Source: DATFNI01 sp963712305 (GTDB taxonomy: Bacteria; Bacteroidota; Rhodothermia; Balneolales; DATFMH01). From it: DNA of 64,000 bases. This document shows positions 7,357-16,332 of the stretch, piece by piece. The notes beneath the pieces were generated by a model. The model ran no database searches. It was not told the DNA's origin and saw only the letters and a program-made list of their open reading frames with translations. The number at the start of each line of letters is the position of its first letter. Positions within the stretch are counted from its first letter, which is position 1. The position numbers and the translations under genes are program-made. The DNA lies in assembly GCA_963712305.1 (NCBI GenBank), contig CAVQHI010000001.1:620001-684000 (forward strand), in the 5' to 3' direction.

Positions 7357-10300
7357 TTAAAATCCAAGATCGATGCCGAAAGTAATGGTACGCTGCTGCG
7401 GGGGCTGGAAGAACACATTCCCCTGTCCAGTGTTACCCTGGTTTGGCGTGATCTCGGGATCGAGACCTTGAAACTTGGTAAAGGTCAGCAGATTATAACC
7501 TTGTGTGTAGACACGTACCTTGTAACCACCAGTTAGACTGCTTGGCAGGTTATAACTCAGCACAACTGTTTTCAGACGCAAATAACTGCCATCTTGCAAG
7601 TAGCGAGTACTTGAAGAACGTCCGTTGTTGGTAAGAGCACGCGGCTCTGGCACAGATGCGTTTTTATTATCGGGTCTCCAGTAATCGAGCTGGGTTTTAT
7701 CCTGGTTAAACAGCGATCCCATGTTGGTTTCGAGGAAAGCGCCGTCATCCCAGTAGATCTTGTTGCCATACTGATACTGGAAGTTTACATCGAGTTTCAA
7801 ACCTTTGTAGAACACGCTTGTTCCAAAACCACCATAGAATTTAGGGAAAGGTGAACCTACAATCTTACGATATGCGGAGCTGTATTTCGATTGATTCACT
7901 TTGTTTCCCTTGTCATCCAGGTATAATGCATCCCCGTTAGTGGGATCAACACCGGAATAGCGTACGAGGTAGAAGACACCAATAGGTTGACCTACCCGGA
8001 TCAGATTCTGCCCATTGATAATATCCTGTCCGCCCGGCAGTTTCGTCACTTTATTAATATTTCTGGCGATGTTTGCATTCAAAGACCAGCGGAAATCAGT
8101 TCCCGTTATTACATCACCGTCCAGGCTTGCTTCAAATCCATAGTTTTCAAGCTGGCCGATGTTTTTGATGAAACTTCTGAAACCGTTGGTTGATGGTACC
8201 GGAACGCTTAACAACAAGTCATGCGTCTGCTTGTTGTAATAATCGAGTGTACCGCGTAACCGGCTGCTGAACAAGTGAAAATCAAGACCAATATCCAACT
8301 GAGCCGTCTTTTCCCACTTCAGGTCGTTATTAGCTAACTGAGTCGGATGCAAACCAGGGATACCATTATAGTCGGCGCCGCTACCTACAAGACCAAGAGC
8401 CTGGAAGTTGCTAATATTGGCATTACCGGTGATACCGTAGCTTGCTCTTATTTTTGCGAAGTTAATCCACGTCAAGCCGCTCAGGAACGGTTCGTCTGAA
8501 AGAATCCAACCAACAGAACCTGCAGGGAAGAAACCATAGCGATTGTTAGTACCAAAACGGGATGATCCGTTGTAACTTCCGGTCAAGCTAACCAGGTAAC
8601 GATCCTTGAAAGAGTAATCAACTCTTAGAATGTTATTCTGGAAGCCATATGAAGTAATGTATCCACTACCACCTGTTATGTTAGCAGCAGAGTTCAGAGT
8701 CCGGAACTGATCGTTCGGGAAGGTATTCCCTTCTACATCGAAGAAATGCTCAACATTTCGTTCGAATGTTACACCACCCTGAACTTGCAGACTATGATTA
8801 CCCCAGTCGTTGGTATACGTTGCAATGTTATTCCATGAATAATTCAGGAATTCGTCACTCTGGGCATATCCATATCCATTGGGATAACCATCCGTGGTTA
8901 CAGCACTTCTTTTCTGTTCCTCGCGTAACTGCAGATGCTGCACGCTGAACTCAGTTTTAACTGACAAATGCTGAGGTATTGCCTGGAAGGTTGCTACGGC
9001 GTGAGAGTTGATCTGTGTGGTAACAGAGTGGAAGGACGTACCGAGACGGTTGGAAAGCGGTGTCCCCGGGAATGCTGAATACCCGTTAAATGGTATTGCA
9101 GTAGCCGCATCGTTCAAAGCACCGGTACTGTCGTAAGCTGATACGACAGGCGGCATCAGAGCTGCATAGGTGTAAGGGGCAGCAACGGCGTTACTGATTG
9201 GTACACGGCGGTCATCAGCAAAGGATGGATTCAACGAGAGGTTAACTTCCAGCCTGTCATTTACCGTTTGATCCACATTCAACAGGGCATCGTAATTCTT
9301 GAGTTGGTTTTTACGAATATACCCTTGTTGGTCCTGAAAATGGCCCGACATATAGTAACGAGTAGAACTGTTACCACCAGAAACACTGGCTTTATAATTT
9401 TGAGTAAAACCCGTTTGGGTAACTAACTTTGTCCAATCGGTATTCGGAACTTTAGCAGGATTGAGGTAATCTCCAAAGTAGGCATTTTCATAAGCTGTGA
9501 TGGTTGCGACGTCCTGTGATCCAACCAAAGCTCCCATGGCATAATTAAACATTTTGGCAAATTCCGGACCGGACAATAGGTCGTATTTTTTTGTCGGTTG
9601 TGTAAAGCCACCATAGTAGCCGAGGTTCACTCTGGTTCTACCTGCCTGACCTTTTTTCGTTGTGATAAGAACAACACCATTTGCACCACGTGATCCATAA
9701 ATGGCCGATGCCGAAGCATCCTTAAGAACCTGTATTGATTCGATGTCTGCTGGATTCAGATTAATAAGAGCACTGACCCCACCAGACAAACCGGTGTCTG
9801 ATCCATAAAGAGAACCAATAGGTTGTGAAACAACTGGTACACCGTCAACAACAAATAGTGGCTGGCTGCTTGCCGTAATAGATGATGCGCCACGAATACG
9901 TATGGTCATCGGGGCGCCAAGCACACCTGAGGTACCCGTTACCTGAACACCGGCTGCTTTACCTTGCAGTGCGTTTGAAACATTCGGCAAGGTAACATTC
10001 TCAATTTCTGAGGAAGAAACAGAAGCTACAGAACTGGTGATATCGCGTCTAACCTGTGTTCCGTAACCGGTAACCACAACACTACCCAGATTTTGCGTTG
10101 TCTGGGAGAGATTGACATTAATCGTTTCTTTATCCTCAATCTGAACTTCCTGTGGTGTGTAACCTATGTATGAAAATACAAGAGTACCACCACCATTTGG
10201 TACGTCAAGTGTATAGGTACCATCGGCAGCTGTAGCAGTACCGGTATTCGATCCTTTAAGTAAGATGGTCACACCCGGTAGCGGTGAACCATTTGCGGCA

Positions 10301-10392
10301 TCCTTAACGATACCATGAATTGTTTTCTGGGCAAGGACCGGTATAGTCATCGCCAGAAACATTACAAAAAAAGATAGTAGAGACTTTCTCAT
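7357..10392 (-). CDS. susC: SusC/RagA-family TonB-dependent outer-membrane transporter
   Basis: 1011 residues from the ATG at 10392, which I prefer to the upstream in-frame ATG at 10425. MRKSLLSFF begins the signal peptide there, and TGAGG lies 6 bases upstream. The order is: signal peptide ending in VLAQ; carboxypeptidase-D-regulatory-like beta-sandwich (about 22-90, GIVKDAANGSPLPGVTILLK); TonB-box/plug region (about 95-230) with VVVTGYGTQ and the SusC-type RIRGASSITASSQPLFVVDG; then a 22-stranded barrel ending in ITFGIDLGF with a terminal Phe. It imports ligands captured by the SusD partner encoded 27 bases downstream, using TonB-ExbBD energy. A long 850-base upstream region probably contains the control sites. 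Call is firm; the substrate is unknown. Confidence 0.96.
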   Translation of the reverse strand: MRKSLLSFFVMFLAMTIPVLAQKTIHGIVKDAANGSPLPGVTILLKGSNTGTATAADGTYTLDVPNGGGTLVFSYIGYTPQEVQIEDKETINVNLSQTTQNLGSVVVTGYGTQVRRDITSSVASVSSSEIENVTLPNVSNALQGKAAGVQVTGTSGVLGAPMTIRIRGASSITASSQPLFVVDGVPVVSQPIGSLYGSDTGLSGGVSALINLNPADIESIQVLKDASASAIYGSRGANGVVLITTKKGQAGRTRVNLGYYGGFTQPTKKYDLLSGPEFAKMFNYAMGALVGSQDVATITAYENAYFGDYLNPAKVPNTDWTKLVTQTGFTQNYKASVSGGNSSTRYYMSGHFQDQQGYIRKNQLKNYDALLNVDQTVNDRLEVNLSLNPSFADDRRVPISNAVAAPYTYAALMPPVVSAYDSTGALNDAATAIPFNGYSAFPGTPLSNRLGTSFHSVTTQINSHAVATFQAIPQHLSVKTEFSVQHLQLREEQKRSAVTTDGYPNGYGYAQSDEFLNYSWNNIATYTNDWGNHSLQVQGGVTFERNVEHFFDVEGNTFPNDQFRTLNSAANITGGSGYITSYGFQNNILRVDYSFKDRYLVSLTGSYNGSSRFGTNNRYGFFPAGSVGWILSDEPFLSGLTWINFAKIRASYGITGNANISNFQALGLVGSGADYNGIPGLHPTQLANNDLKWEKTAQLDIGLDFHLFSSRLRGTLDYYNKQTHDLLLSVPVPSTNGFRSFIKNIGQLENYGFEASLDGDVITGTDFRWSLNANIARNINKVTKLPGGQDIINGQNLIRVGQPIGVFYLVRYSGVDPTNGDALYLDDKGNKVNQSKYSSAYRKIVGSPFPKFYGGFGTSVFYKGLKLDVNFQYQYGNKIYWDDGAFLETNMGSLFNQDKTQLDYWRPDNKNASVPEPRALTNNGRSSSTRYLQDGSYLRLKTVVLSYNLPSSLTGGYKVRVYTQGYNLLTFTKFQGLDPEITPNQGNTGQGNVFFQPPQQRTITFGIDLGF

Positions 10393-10788
10393 GGAGAACC
10401 TCAACGTTTTGTTATAGTGACACACTTGATGATCAACAGTGAAATGTACGATAAGTACGAATTCTAGCCAGTTAGATCAGTCAGTTAGGTTTGGCCCACA
10501 CACCTTTTGGGGCTTTATGATATTTAAAGTTATACTTTACTGAAAGGTTAACTCAATTTCAAGACCATTATGCCTTTAATTTTATTATTTACTGCGGTAA
10601 GTCCCTGACTCGCACTAAACGACTTGTACGAACTATAAACGCAGTAAAACTAATTATTTAATGATTAACAACGGTTATTTTGGGTCCGTTCCCGCCCTTT
10701 TTTATCAAAATTAGATCATTCTATAAAATGATGAAAAAAAATAGTTATCGATCTGATTTTCTGATTAAAAGTAAGGATGCCATCAAAT

Positions 10789-10836
10789 TAACGTGAGTTT
10801 CGAACTAACTCAGGATGAAATCGTTAAGAACGATTC
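10789..10836 (+). repeat. 48-bp element, left copy (TAACGTGAGTT ... GAAATCGTTAAGAACGATTC)
   Basis: TAACGTGAGTT (10789-10799) is followed by 17 unconserved bases and then the palindromic block GAAATCGTTAAGAACGATTC (10817-10836). The same two blocks with the same 17-base spacing occur in inverted orientation at 11984-12031, with one mismatch in the second block. The two copies enclose the DinB-like gene. Confidence 0.8.
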
Positions 10837-11114
10837 TTTTTAAGATCATAAACTCTTTATCCGGGTATAAAAGCAAATCCTATAATTCCCGGACCTGGAT
10901 AAGTCATCATCCCGGTCCTCTAATCAGGGTCTTAATGAATGAGTTTATGAATGTCTGTTCCCTTTAAAAAATCGCTTTTCCCATAACGGTACATAATTTT
11001 CCCTCATACCACAGGTAAAAGAACTCGCCGACTCAATATACTCTTATCTCTGAAAATCACCGGCCTATCAGTGAACTAAACTATTGCCAATAAGTGCTTT
11101 TCGTTTACTATGCA

Positions 11115-11136
11115 GGTGATATATCTATATATCACC
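11115..11136. terminator. Possible terminator hairpin after the DinB-like gene
   Basis: GGTGATATA and TATATCACC pair around a 4-base TCTA loop. It lies about 145 bases past the minus-strand stop of 11280-11726. The flanking T-run is weak on both strands, so a terminator role is uncertain. Confidence 0.35.
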
Positions 11137-11187
11137 CGCTTTATTTATAATAAAGGATAATGCAATTATCATCCTGATATTAGAAAT

Positions 11188-11272
11188 AATGACTATCCGT
11201 ATCACTCCAGTAATCTTAGTTGTCCCTCAGATCAGAAAATGTAAACCCGATACATCGGGTCGGATAGTCATT
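11188..11272. repeat. 12-bp inverted repeat (AATGACTATCCG / CGGATAGTCATT) with inner hairpin
   Basis: AATGACTATCCG at 11188-11199 and its exact reverse complement at 11261-11272 are separated by 61 bases. That interval carries a smaller palindrome, CCCGATACATCGGG. It ends 8 bases before the stop codon of the DinB-like gene. It could be a folded 3' UTR, a transcript-protecting structure or a remnant of a small element. Confidence 0.6.
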
Positions 11273-11279
11273 TTAGAAA

Positions 11280-11726
11280 TTAAATATTCTGTGAAGCCAG
11301 TATCCTGCGCAAATAATTTAGCTGCCCCTTGTGGTATGACAGGTGCCCATAGAGATGCAGAAGAAATTCCTGCGTGTTGAAAGGGAAGGGAATTTTTAAA
11401 GGATAGGTGCCTGCAATCTGTTCATCAGTCAGGTTTCTGACAACATCTGGTATAATTTCCCGGGTTTTGTGAATATCTGAGACAATCGAATCCAATGATC
11501 TTCCGGTATTGCTAAACTCACGGTCCCTGTCGCGTTGATAATCAATGTTACCCAACCCAAACCCGATATAATGCATCAGGTTACCAACGATGTGTTGCCC
11601 TAAAATGCCTGAACTGTTGGTAACTCCGTAAGGTGCATACCAAAGTTTGTTCTCCGGAACCTTGCTGATATTATCTTCGAAAGTTTGAAGATCCCTTTTA
11701 AACAGATCTGCTAATATATTTTGCAT
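11280..11726 (-). CDS. DinB-like family protein
   Basis: 148 residues forming a predicted four-helix bundle of the DinB/YfiT superfamily. HIVGNLMHYIGFG (about 45-57) provides the first metal-type His, and the C-terminal HLYGHLSYHKGQLNYLRR (about 124-141) gives the characteristic HxxxHxGQ pattern. Members are cytoplasmic metalloproteins, some acting as thiol-dependent S-transferases; the substrate here is unknown. It is a single gene lying between inverted copies of a 48-bp repeat (10789-10836 and 11984-12031), so it may have moved with them or the repeats may simply flank it. Confidence 0.85.
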   Translation of the reverse strand: MQNILADLFKRDLQTFEDNISKVPENKLWYAPYGVTNSSGILGQHIVGNLMHYIGFGLGNIDYQRDRDREFSNTGRSLDSIVSDIHKTREIIPDVVRNLTDEQIAGTYPLKIPFPFNTQEFLLHLYGHLSYHKGQLNYLRRILASQNI

Positions 11727-11942
11727 AAGATGAAATTAAAGATATTTCTGTGTGGTTGATACGTTTGTGGCGATTTCTAAGAACCATTTTTGGCGACAAT
11801 TCGATCCTGTAATTGTCACAGGAACACAGAACCAGTCTTATAAATACTACCTGCGAAGATGCAGATTTCACATATACAGGCGTATATCCGGACCGGCATA
11901 AACCGTTAAAACGGTTCGTTTGTTAACGGTTTCTATCTAACA

Positions 11943-11958
11943 CCCGGATTAATCCGGG
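11943..11958. repeat. Perfect 16-bp palindrome CCCGGATTAATCCGGG
   Basis: The sequence reads the same on both strands over 16 bases and is followed by CGCTATGAGTCAACGACTC, a second small hairpin. It resembles an extragenic palindrome with a GCTAT tail. No T-run follows. Confidence 0.6.
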
Positions 11959-11983
11959 CGCTATGAGTCAACGACTCTGAAAC

Positions 11984-12031
11984 GAATCGTTTTTAACGAT
12001 TTCTTCCAATGCTTATATCTAACTCACGTTA
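11984..12031 (-). repeat. 48-bp element, right copy (inverted)
   Basis: On the minus strand it reads TAACGTGAGTT, 17 variable bases, then GAAATCGTTAAAAACGATTC. Both blocks and their spacing match the copy at 10789-10836 (31 block bases, 1 mismatch). Confidence 0.8.
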
Positions 12032-12075
12032 TTTAGAATAAACATTCTCAGAAAGTTTCCAATTTCAACAAATAA

Positions 12076-13248
12076 TTATCGGATGAAACGGGGAATTTCA
12101 TCCGGAAGCCGGGTCAACAGCTCATAATTTAAATAGTTACTCATCTCCGAAAACGAAGAGAGCGTCACCTCATCATTTCCCTGCTTCCCAATCATCACTA
12201 CTTCGTCACCAGGACTTACATCTGGGATATCTGTGATATCGACCATCATGGCATTCATATTCACATTACCAACGACCCTTGCTCGATGGCCTTTGATCAG
12301 CACCTGTCCGATATTACTGAGATTACGGCTGAAACCGTGGGCATAACCGACAGGAATGCCGGCCAGTCGTTCCGGTCGTGTTGTGAGATATGCAGTTCCA
12401 TATCCTACAAATTCACCGGCCTGCACTTCCTTTATATTCATCACCTTACTCTTCCAGCTGATAATTCTTTTCAATGGATCCTCAATGCCTTTTATGCTCC
12501 CCCCGTTGCCATTTAGTTGATCCTTAAGGATGCGCATTCGTGTTTCGCTGCTGGGCCACAGTCCGTATTGAGCAATCCCAATCCGAACCATGTCCATGAT
12601 AGTTTCCTGATAATTAAAAACAGCCGCCGAACATGCGGTATGCCTGACTTTGGGCTCGATGCCTTTATCTTTCAGACGCATCACTTGTTCATTAAAATTG
12701 ACGATTTGCTGTTTCACCCTAACATAATTACTCACGCTTTCAGCCCCGGCATAATGGGTGCAGATTCCCTCAAGTGTGAATTTATCATTGTTCTTTTTTA
12801 TAAACTCTACAACCTCGTCCATCTCATCCGACTCAAATCCAAAACGATGAAAACCAGTCTCCAGGTGAATGTGGATACGTGCTTTTTTCCCGAGCTTATT
12901 AGCAGCTTTCGCTGCAGATTTTAGCCGCTCCATCTGAAACACAAAGAAGGAAACATCATGTTCAACGGCCCATTCGATCTCATCATGATCGACGCTCCCC
13001 ATAATCATGAGCTTTGAGTCCGGACTTTTACATTTTTCGGCTCGCCTTGCCTCATCGGCATCAAAAACCGAGAAATGACTGATTCCACACTTTTCAACCA
13101 GGGGAAGAAAATGCTCTATTCCATGCCCATATGCATTTCCCTTAATAACAGATGAAAATATCGCGTTTTTGCCAATCCGCTCTTTCAGATACTGTATGTT
13201 ATGCTCCAGAGCCGACTTGCTGATCTCTATATAGGATGTCGAAAACAT
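12076..13248 (-). CDS. alr: Alanine racemase
   Basis: 390 residues, the normal length. The N-terminal TIM barrel carries the PLP lysine K36 in the motif VIKGNAYGHG, and the C-terminal beta-domain has the second catalytic base Tyr283 in FVGYGTAYLTTRPERLAGIPVG. LETGFHRFGF (about 129-138) is also family-typical. The enzyme makes D-alanine for peptidoglycan in the cytoplasm. A normal alr is usually joined to murF in Bacteroidota; here it stands alone. A second racemase of another branch lies 1.5 kb upstream (14762-15832), so this could be the general enzyme or part of the same amino-acid pathway. Call is firm on family; substrate L/D-Ala is by analogy. Confidence 0.93.
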   Translation of the reverse strand: MFSTSYIEISKSALEHNIQYLKERIGKNAIFSSVIKGNAYGHGIEHFLPLVEKCGISHFSVFDADEARRAEKCKSPDSKLMIMGSVDHDEIEWAVEHDVSFFVFQMERLKSAAKAANKLGKKARIHIHLETGFHRFGFESDEMDEVVEFIKKNNDKFTLEGICTHYAGAESVSNYVRVKQQIVNFNEQVMRLKDKGIEPKVRHTACSAAVFNYQETIMDMVRIGIAQYGLWPSSETRMRILKDQLNGNGGSIKGIEDPLKRIISWKSKVMNIKEVQAGEFVGYGTAYLTTRPERLAGIPVGYAHGFSRNLSNIGQVLIKGHRARVVGNVNMNAMMVDITDIPDVSPGDEVVMIGKQGNDEVTLSSFSEMSNYLNYELLTRLPDEIPRFIR

Positions 13249-13550
13249 GGTCTACGTGGAATAATAGAATATTGGTTTATTGGAATACAGAGAATAATTA
13301 ACCGATGCAATGGGAACAATCAATACGATTATCAACTGTTTCTTCAATTCAAAAGAAATCCCGAAAGCACATCACACATCAGAATGTACAGATAGACAGC
13401 ATCATTCCAAACCCTAAATTGCTTAAAACCCGTACTAATATTTTTTCAGCATAACCTTATCATTCCGTTATCCTGCTGGTCCATTTAACACGTTCACAAC
13501 TTTCCCTTTCTGTCGCAAGTCTGTGACTTGTGCCTCCCAGTCCCACACCG
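13249..13550. other. Intergenic region with a REP-like hairpin at 13514-13532
   Basis: About 300 bases with no gene. CGCAAGTC and GACTTGTG pair around TGT at 13514-13532, just past the stop of the M20 gene. The hairpin resembles the CAAGTC/GACTTG class of extragenic palindromes; it has no T-run. Confidence 0.45.
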
Positions 13551-14765
13551 TTATTTTCCTGGTCCGTCTAAAACTGCTGCTGTTATCGCATAAAATAGCA
13601 GGCTTCCGTAACCAATCAACTCATCTGGGAAATCGAAATCGGGATGATGAAGCTGCGGCTGCTTCTTTCCGGATCCAAGCCCAAACTGCGCTCCATGATA
13701 CACATTGGTAAAACGTCCAAAATCTTCCGACCATGAATAAGGATGTGAAAGCTCCCGGGTTTCATAACCAAGCTTCTCTGCAGCCGACCGAATAATATGA
13801 TTACACTTTTTATCATTGACTGTCGCTTCAAAGCGCTGTGTCCGTTCAACGTCAGCTTTCAGACGATGCATTTTTGCCAGTGAACTCGCCCGTTCTTCGG
13901 CCGTCTGACTCAGCTTGTGCAACACCTTGTTATCGTGAGCCCGAATCGTGGCCATCACTTCGGCCTCTCCCGGTGACGTACCAAAGGCAATTTCACCAAT
14001 ACGTGCGTGTATAACCGTTAGTAAACTCGGCGTCTCGAATGAAAACAGTCTTTGAGACAGGCTCATCCATTCTTGTATGATTTGCGCTGTTGCAATCGAA
14101 GGGCTTCGTCCGTTCTCAGGATGTGCAGCGTGCGAGGTAGCACCACTCAGTCTGGTGATCAATCCTTCCGAAGCAGAAGCAAATACCCCCTCCTTCACCA
14201 TGATTTGACCCAGTTGAATGCCGGGGATATTGTGAAGTGCAAAGATGTAATCAGGCTCTATCTTTTTAAACGCCTTATCATCCAGAACCCGCTGTGATCC
14301 CTCACCTGTTTCTTCCGATGGTTGATACAGCAGAACGACTCTCCCCTTTTCAGGTTTGTGTTCAGAGATCAGCCAGCCTAATCCGGCGACCATCGCCATA
14401 TGACCATCATGACCACACTTATGCGATACATTATCCTTTTTGGATTTATAAGGCAGATCCAGATCTTCCGGTATCGGTAATGCATCCAATTCGGAACGGA
14501 CCATGACAGTTGGTCCTTCATTCCCGCTATCATACACAAACGCAATGCCGGCACCACCGATCTCTCCTATGATGTCATCCGGCTTGGTGGCCTTGAGGTA
14601 ATCACGGATCAGTGAAGCCGTATCCGACTCCTCTCCCGATAGATCGGGCCGCTGATGGATAGTATGTCGCAGTTCTGTGAGGTCGTCGAGTTTTTCAGAG
14701 AGAGTTTGGGCCGCTTCATATAATGCCGAGCCCTTTTCAGGCATAAACTTCTTTTTTACGCTCAT
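13551..14765 (-). CDS. M20D-type metallo-amidohydrolase/peptidase
   Basis: 404 residues. It matches the M20D amidohydrolase family (aminoacylase, hippurate hydrolase, acetyldiaminopimelate deacetylase). Metal-site motifs are SELDALPI (about 91-98), HKCGHDGHM (Cys117, His119) and the Glu pair in PSEETGEG (about 149-156). HPENGRSPSIATAQ marks the dimerisation-domain start near residue 215, and the C-terminal LHHPDFDFPDE holds the last metal His. It would remove acyl groups from N-acyl amino acids or cleave small peptides in the cytoplasm (no signal peptide). Its start overlaps the preceding racemase gene by 4 bases, placing it last in the symporter-GNAT-racemase-M20 cluster. This points to sequential processing of one imported compound. 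Confidence 0.9.
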   Translation of the reverse strand: MSVKKKFMPEKGSALYEAAQTLSEKLDDLTELRHTIHQRPDLSGEESDTASLIRDYLKATKPDDIIGEIGGAGIAFVYDSGNEGPTVMVRSELDALPIPEDLDLPYKSKKDNVSHKCGHDGHMAMVAGLGWLISEHKPEKGRVVLLYQPSEETGEGSQRVLDDKAFKKIEPDYIFALHNIPGIQLGQIMVKEGVFASASEGLITRLSGATSHAAHPENGRSPSIATAQIIQEWMSLSQRLFSFETPSLLTVIHARIGEIAFGTSPGEAEVMATIRAHDNKVLHKLSQTAEERASSLAKMHRLKADVERTQRFEATVNDKKCNHIIRSAAEKLGYETRELSHPYSWSEDFGRFTNVYHGAQFGLGSGKKQPQLHHPDFDFPDELIGYGSLLFYAITAAVLDGPGK

Positions 14766-15832
14766 TCTACGCGTTTCTCAATATATGACGAATTCATCAG
14801 GCTAAGTGCTCCCATGTACTTCAGACGGAACCGAATAATATCTCCAACTTTATAATCAGGTTTGTTATCACCAACATCGAGCACCAGCATATCTGAACTG
14901 GCATCTATGATCTTTACATCAGGATTAACGGGAATCAGATAATCCGGATCGATATCCAGAATACCAATATCCACGATAGCCCGGTGGTGCATTTCCCCAT
15001 ACAACTCTTCATCAATCTCCATCGTTTCACCGGATGGATTTACTCCCAGTTGTCCGCTTGGAACCATCGGTTTTTTGTAGATCTCGATGACCTGCGTGTA
15101 GAGTTCAAACACGCCTGGCTCCATACCTTCTAATGGTTCATGTGTAAAAAGATTATTCCCAAAAAACAAGGCTTCCCCCACACGGAAATGATTAACACCT
15201 TTTGGCAATTCACCCTGAAGCAGCAACGGGATAGTTACTGTTGTACCACCAGATACATATGGAATATCTTTATGGAATTTCAGTTCGATCAGCTGTTTAT
15301 ACAAAGTAAGCTGGATCAGTTTGTCTGTACTCGGCATTACGCCATGCAGGCAATTGAGGTTTGTTCCAAGTCCAACTACAGAAAGATTAGGCAACTCAAA
15401 AATTTGGCTGTAGAAATCAATCAGATCCTCACGCATCACTCCTTCGCGGAGGTCACCCATCTCAACCATGATGAGAATCCGATGCGTCTTGTTCTGCTTG
15501 ACGGCTTCTTTCGAAAGAGCCTTGATCGTATCCAGCTCCGTATTGAAACTCACATCTGCATAACGGACTATATCGCTGATCGATTCCTTCGGCGGGGGCT
15601 TGATGTAAACAGTATTAATATCAGGATTTATATCCTTGATCTTCTTAAGATTACTAACCCTTGAATCCAACACTTCGGCTGGCTCCAGGTTGATAACTTC
15701 ACTCAGAAAATCTTCATTACCACATAACAATTTAGTAGTAACACCCCACTCGATACCATTTTTCCTGAACAGACTGTTGAGGTATCGGTAGTTATGAAAC
15801 AGTTTATCACGATAAAGTTTTAAATGTGCCAT
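14762..15832 (-). CDS. PLP-dependent alanine/ornithine racemase family protein (fold type III)
   Basis: 356 residues. The protein resembles the alanine/ornithine racemase family (Orr/YhfX-like), distinct from the classical Alr encoded at 12076. The PLP lysine is probably K34 in WGVTTKLLCGN, and HFRVGEALFFGNNLF (about 216-230) is a strong family signature near the phosphate-binding region. Such proteins racemise ornithine, lysine or other amino acids. It is co-transcribed with the GNAT and symporter genes upstream (24-base and 4-base gaps) and overlaps the M20 gene. The specific substrate cannot be read from the sequence; the neighbours suggest an imported, acylated or D-configured amino acid. 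Confidence 0.85.
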   Translation of the reverse strand: MAHLKLYRDKLFHNYRYLNSLFRKNGIEWGVTTKLLCGNEDFLSEVINLEPAEVLDSRVSNLKKIKDINPDINTVYIKPPPKESISDIVRYADVSFNTELDTIKALSKEAVKQNKTHRILIMVEMGDLREGVMREDLIDFYSQIFELPNLSVVGLGTNLNCLHGVMPSTDKLIQLTLYKQLIELKFHKDIPYVSGGTTVTIPLLLQGELPKGVNHFRVGEALFFGNNLFTHEPLEGMEPGVFELYTQVIEIYKKPMVPSGQLGVNPSGETMEIDEELYGEMHHRAIVDIGILDIDPDYLIPVNPDVKIIDASSDMLVLDVGDNKPDYKVGDIIRFRLKYMGALSLMNSSYIEKRVE

Positions 15833-15855
15833 TATCGATAGATTTCTTTCGAAGA

Positions 15856-16329
15856 TTACTTCTGTAGTCGCATCTCCAGATATTTATTAGTAAATCCGTA
15901 CTTTTCGTACAGGAATTTGGCGGGATTATCCGGTTCAACATGCAGAGCTACATCGCCATCGGTATGTTGGATGGTTTGCTCCATCAGTTTCTTACCAATG
16001 CCATGACCTCTGTATTCTTTGTTCACGGCAATATAAACCAAAATGTTCTCAGGTATGTAACCACCCATTCCGGTATGGTTAATTACAACGGCCCCGACAA
16101 CCTTATTACTGTCATATGCTATCTCAACAAAACCACCTTTCCCTGGTTCTTCGCTAAGAGCGTAATCCAGACATTTCATAATGTATTTGCGTTCATCGCC
16201 GTATTGGTCCAGGTGGTTAAACAGGAAATCGGCGATGTCGTTCTTATCAAACGGACTGTTTTCAAGTCCTTTGGCGTCACACGTAATGTATGATATACTT
16301 TTTGTGTTTTTTAAATCTGTCTGACTCAT
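15856..16329 (-). CDS. GNAT-family N-acetyltransferase
   Basis: 157 residues with a GNAT fold: the acetyl-CoA pyrophosphate loop is EYRGHGIGKKLM (about 108-119), preceded by beta-strand 4 ILVYIAVNKEYRG, and the C-terminal FLYEKYGF is the conserved end motif. It should transfer an acetyl group to an amine, cytoplasmic. It starts 4 bases after the symporter stop and runs into the racemase gene, so it is part of the same operon. An acetylase next to a deacylase of M20 type suggests an N-acetyl amino acid step or protection of a toxic amino acid. Confidence 0.88.
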   Translation of the reverse strand: MSQTDLKNTKSISYITCDAKGLENSPFDKNDIADFLFNHLDQYGDERKYIMKCLDYALSEEPGKGGFVEIAYDSNKVVGAVVINHTGMGGYIPENILVYIAVNKEYRGHGIGKKLMEQTIQHTDGDVALHVEPDNPAKFLYEKYGFTNKYLEMRLQK

Positions 16330-16332
16330 AAA

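Larger units (their letters stand above)
10426..11279. other. Long non-coding region upstream of susC, with repeats and hairpins
   Basis: About 850 bases with no convincing gene. It lies upstream of susC (minus strand) and downstream of the DinB-like gene (minus strand). Visible structure: one arm of a 48-bp inverted element (10789-10836), a hairpin GGTGATATATCTATATATCACC-like at 11115-11136, and a 12-bp inverted repeat at 11188-11199/11261-11272. The length is unusual for this otherwise compact window. Confidence 0.5.
11727..12075. other. Intergenic region rich in palindromes
   Basis: About 350 bases with no gene. It contains CGTT/AACG-type palindromes at about 11905-11935, a perfect 16-bp palindrome CCCGGATTAATCCGGG (11943-11958) followed by GCTATGAGTC and GACTC, and the right copy of the 48-bp element (11984-12031). 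The look is that of a REP-like cluster. Confidence 0.55.

Noticed and set aside
15140..15664. A 174-residue plus-strand open frame inside the racemase gene
   Set aside because: It lies wholly inside a well supported minus-strand gene, has no domain and no ribosome site.
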